Shown in pieces: positions 62,457 to 64,000 of a DNA stretch of 64,000 nt (positions are counted from its first letter, which is position 1; each line of letters opens with the position of its first letter). Location: NCBI RefSeq assembly GCF_012911865.1, contig NZ_JAAXYH010000001.1:1-64000 (forward strand), given 5' to 3'. This DNA is from Shewanella salipaludis (GTDB lineage: Bacteria > Pseudomonadota > Gammaproteobacteria > Enterobacterales > Shewanellaceae). The position numbers were made by a program, and so were the translations under genes. Below the pieces are notes generated by a model. It worked only from the letters and a program-made list of their open reading frames with translations. It did no database searches and was not told the DNA's origin.

Positions 62457-63521
62457 TTACTTCTGGGCTGAGGCTAAGTCGAGCGGCGTGATCACTTCGA
62501 CCAGAGATTGGTCTTTGAGGTTTTGATGACCGCGGATCACTATCTGCTCTCCCGGCTCTACCCCCGAGACTATCTCGACTGTGTCGCCTTCACGGTAACC
62601 CAGTTGTACCTCGCGACGGCTGGCATTGGTGCCATTGATGACATAGAGGGCTAACTTATTGTCTTGGTTTATCAGGGCATTATAGGGGACTGTGATCACA
62701 TTCTTATGAGTGTCATACCTGAGTTCGACCCGGGTAAACATGCCGGCCTTGAGGCTGGAATCTTGGTTGGGCACGGCCAATGTGACCTTGAAGGTACCAC
62801 TCTGGGCATCGACAATCGGGCTGATGCGCAGGACCTTGGCGGCGATGGCCAGGCCATGCTGTTTACCCGTGTAGACTTGGGCATCCTGGCCTAAGCGCAG
62901 GCTCTGCAGTTGTTGCTCCGGCAGATGCACTATGCCATGGAGTTCATCCTGATTGACCACGTAGAACAGTTCTTCGAACTCCTGGGCCATGTTGCCCGTC
63001 TTCACGTAGCGTTTGGCGATGACACCGTCTATGGGGGAGGTGACATGACTCTCCTGCACCTGCAGCGCGGCGAGATCGCGCTTGGCTATCGCGGCCTGCA
63101 GGTTGTATTCGAGCTTGGACATGGCATCGGCGCTGATGAATTCCTTGTTGCTCATCTTCTTCAGGCGGTTGAGCTCCTGTTCGATGATCTTGACTTCGGC
63201 TTCGGAGCGGTCCAGATCATATTTCTGGCGCTTGGCGTCTATGACGGCCAGTACCTGGCCTTTCCTGACTCTGTCGCCTTCTTCGACGGCTATGCTCTGG
63301 AGCAGGCCGGCGATGCGACTGACGACCTTGGCTTCCTGGGGCGCTTCCAGTGTGGCCGTAGTGCTGTAAAAGGAAGAAACATTCCCCTGCGACACGACAG
63401 TGGTTTCAATGGGGACGGCGTACTTATCTTCCTCTTTGGCTTCAGGCTCTTGGCTGCAGGCTCCGAGCAATGAGACCAAGAGTAGTGGCAGGGCAATTTT
63501 GAGTTCTTGTAACTTGTCCAT
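62457..63521 (-). CDS. RND membrane-fusion adaptor lipoprotein
   Basis: Periplasmic adaptor (HlyD/AcrA family) of 354 residues. Lipobox LGAC lipidates Cys22. It shows the split lipoyl domain (APQEAKVVSRIAGLLQSI, then VTSPIDGVIAKRYVKTGN), a helical hairpin between (about 95-150), the beta-barrel region and a membrane-proximal domain ending near residue 345. It is the first gene of adaptor-RND1-RND2. No TolC-type channel is encoded with them, so a shared outer membrane channel is expected. Confidence 0.93.
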   Translation of the reverse strand: MDKLQELKIALPLLLVSLLGACSQEPEAKEEDKYAVPIETTVVSQGNVSSFYSTTATLEAPQEAKVVSRIAGLLQSIAVEEGDRVRKGQVLAVIDAKRQKYDLDRSEAEVKIIEQELNRLKKMSNKEFISADAMSKLEYNLQAAIAKRDLAALQVQESHVTSPIDGVIAKRYVKTGNMAQEFEELFYVVNQDELHGIVHLPEQQLQSLRLGQDAQVYTGKQHGLAIAAKVLRISPIVDAQSGTFKVTLAVPNQDSSLKAGMFTRVELRYDTHKNVITVPYNALINQDNKLALYVINGTNASRREVQLGYREGDTVEIVSGVEPGEQIVIRGHQNLKDQSLVEVITPLDLASAQK

Positions 63522-63560
63522 GTAAGTTTACCTGTGTTGGATGTGGCAATAAACTTCATA

Positions 63561-63577
63561 AGCACAGAGTGTGCCAA
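63561..63577 (-). promoter_or_regulatory. candidate sigma-54 promoter of the RND operon
   Basis: On the minus strand TTGGCACACTCTGTGCT has GG and GC separated by exactly 10 nt, with a perfect TGGCAC -24 box and GTGC in place of TTGC at -12. The start would be near 63550, about 30 nt before the ATG at 63521. The box also holds an inverted repeat (GCACA-GAG-TGTGC), so it could instead be an operator. A sigma-54 activator is encoded 8.7 kb away. Confidence 0.4.
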
Positions 63578-63801
63578 TATTAAAATCCTTTAGGTTACAA
63601 AGGTATAGCTTTGTTTTACCTCAGGGTGTTAACCAAGGTTTCGCATATTGTAGCGAAAAAGTTTATCTAATGATGAATTTAACTAACTTAAAAAATGTAA
63701 GCTAGTTTTCCGGCATTCTTGCAGCGAGGGGCAGCCAGAGCGCTTGGATACAGTTGCTTGGAGGAGGTGACTTGAAGAGAGTGACCGGATAATAGGGAAA
63801 A

Positions 63802-63824
63802 AAAAGACGCCCAGGGGCGTCTTT
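63802..63824 (-). terminator. terminator of gltA
   Basis: AAAAGACGCC-CAG-GGGCGTCTTTT; on the minus strand a long T-run follows. It begins 19 nt after the gltA stop. Confidence 0.9.
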
Positions 63825-63842
63825 TCTTGGTTCAGCAGGCTA

Positions 63843-64000
63843 TCAGCGCTTATCCCGTGATACGAAGTCACGGGTGGTTTCGCCTGTGTACAACTGACGA
63901 GGACGGCTGATCTTATGACCAGGCTGATCCAGCATTTCTTTCCAGTGGGCAATCCAGCCGACGGTACGCGCCAGCGCAAACAGTACGGTGAACATACTGG
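63843..64000 (-). CDS. gltA: citrate synthase, C-terminal end (partial)
   Basis: The last 51 codons of citrate synthase (type II, hexameric in Gram-negatives), which condenses acetyl-CoA and oxaloacetate in the TCA cycle. The translated end reads [19 protein letters not shown], then [12 protein letters not shown] and the terminal RDKR, close to the E. coli GltA C-terminus. The gene continues beyond the window edge. Confidence 0.96.
   Translation of the reverse strand, partial: SMFTVLFALARTVGWIAHWKEMLDQPGHKISRPRQLYTGETTRDFVSRDKR

Larger units (their letters stand above)
63522..63842. other. 321-bp intergenic region between gltA and the RND operon
   Basis: Holds the candidate sigma-54 promoter and the gltA terminator. 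The AT-rich stretch 63580-63700 has no gene that I can see. Confidence 0.5.

Overview
The window is a chromosomal segment of a gammaproteobacterium, most likely a Shewanella or close relative. I base this on the gene set and order as I know them (mfd-csiV, a PilZ gene beside lolCDE, comEC-msbA-lpxK-ycaR, DUF3135, topA beside cysB), on protein sequences that read as Shewanella-type, and on a moderately GC-rich composition judged by eye. No taxonomic search was run. There is no IS element, prophage, CRISPR array or tRNA that I can see. Most of the window is ordinary chromosome; the accessory-looking part is about 41.3-56.1 kb.

Layout: (1) 1-700: the tail of an rRNA operon, with the 23S-5S spacer, one intact 5S gene, a terminator, a decayed 3' piece of a second 5S and a second terminator. 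(2) 0.7-5.3 kb: patatin-like lipase, CorA magnesium channel, DUF3135 protein, HD-GYP c-di-GMP phosphodiesterase, 2OG-Fe(II) oxygenase. (3) 5.4-7.4 kb: PhoPQ-type two-component system on the minus strand. (4) 7.6-10.7 kb: a three-gene PhnD/PhnC/PhnE-like ABC importer with a fused double permease, of the branch annotated as putative selenate importers. (5) 11-25 kb: dicarboxylate/amino-acid symporter, an 819-residue Ig-repeat lipoprotein, astB, topA, an unknown membrane-anchored protein, cysB, sdaA, nagZ, a likely CRP-controlled small RNA, and acylphosphatase. (6) 25-40 kb: envelope and DNA maintenance genes: csiV, mfd, PilZ protein, lolCDE (lipoprotein release), DUF2062, comEC (DNA uptake), msbA-lpxK-ycaR (lipid A export and synthesis).

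(7) 40.5-56 kb: a small kinase-fold protein, then two copies of a module made of a secreted gametolysin-like (M11) metallopeptidase on the plus strand facing a secreted Cys-containing, DUF11-type repeat protein on the minus strand. The two peptidase genes share about 420 bp of upstream sequence, including the promoter and a roughly 140-nt leader that can form two mutually exclusive hairpins. A DsbA-like lipoprotein, a sigma-54 activator with a degenerate receiver and an exported metallo-beta-lactamase-fold hydrolase follow. (8) 56-63.5 kb: a tripartite-type RND efflux operon (membrane-fusion lipoprotein plus two RND pumps with overlapping genes, no outer membrane channel) with a candidate sigma-54 promoter. 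(9) The last 158 bases are the 3' end of gltA.

Two window-wide points stand out. The duplicated peptidase module with its structured leader is the best candidate for an undescribed regulated secretion system. In addition, at least thirteen non-coding stretches carry 11-14 bp (once 25 bp) tandem duplications, often touching or just beyond a stop codon, which suggests a recurrent local slippage process in this genome.
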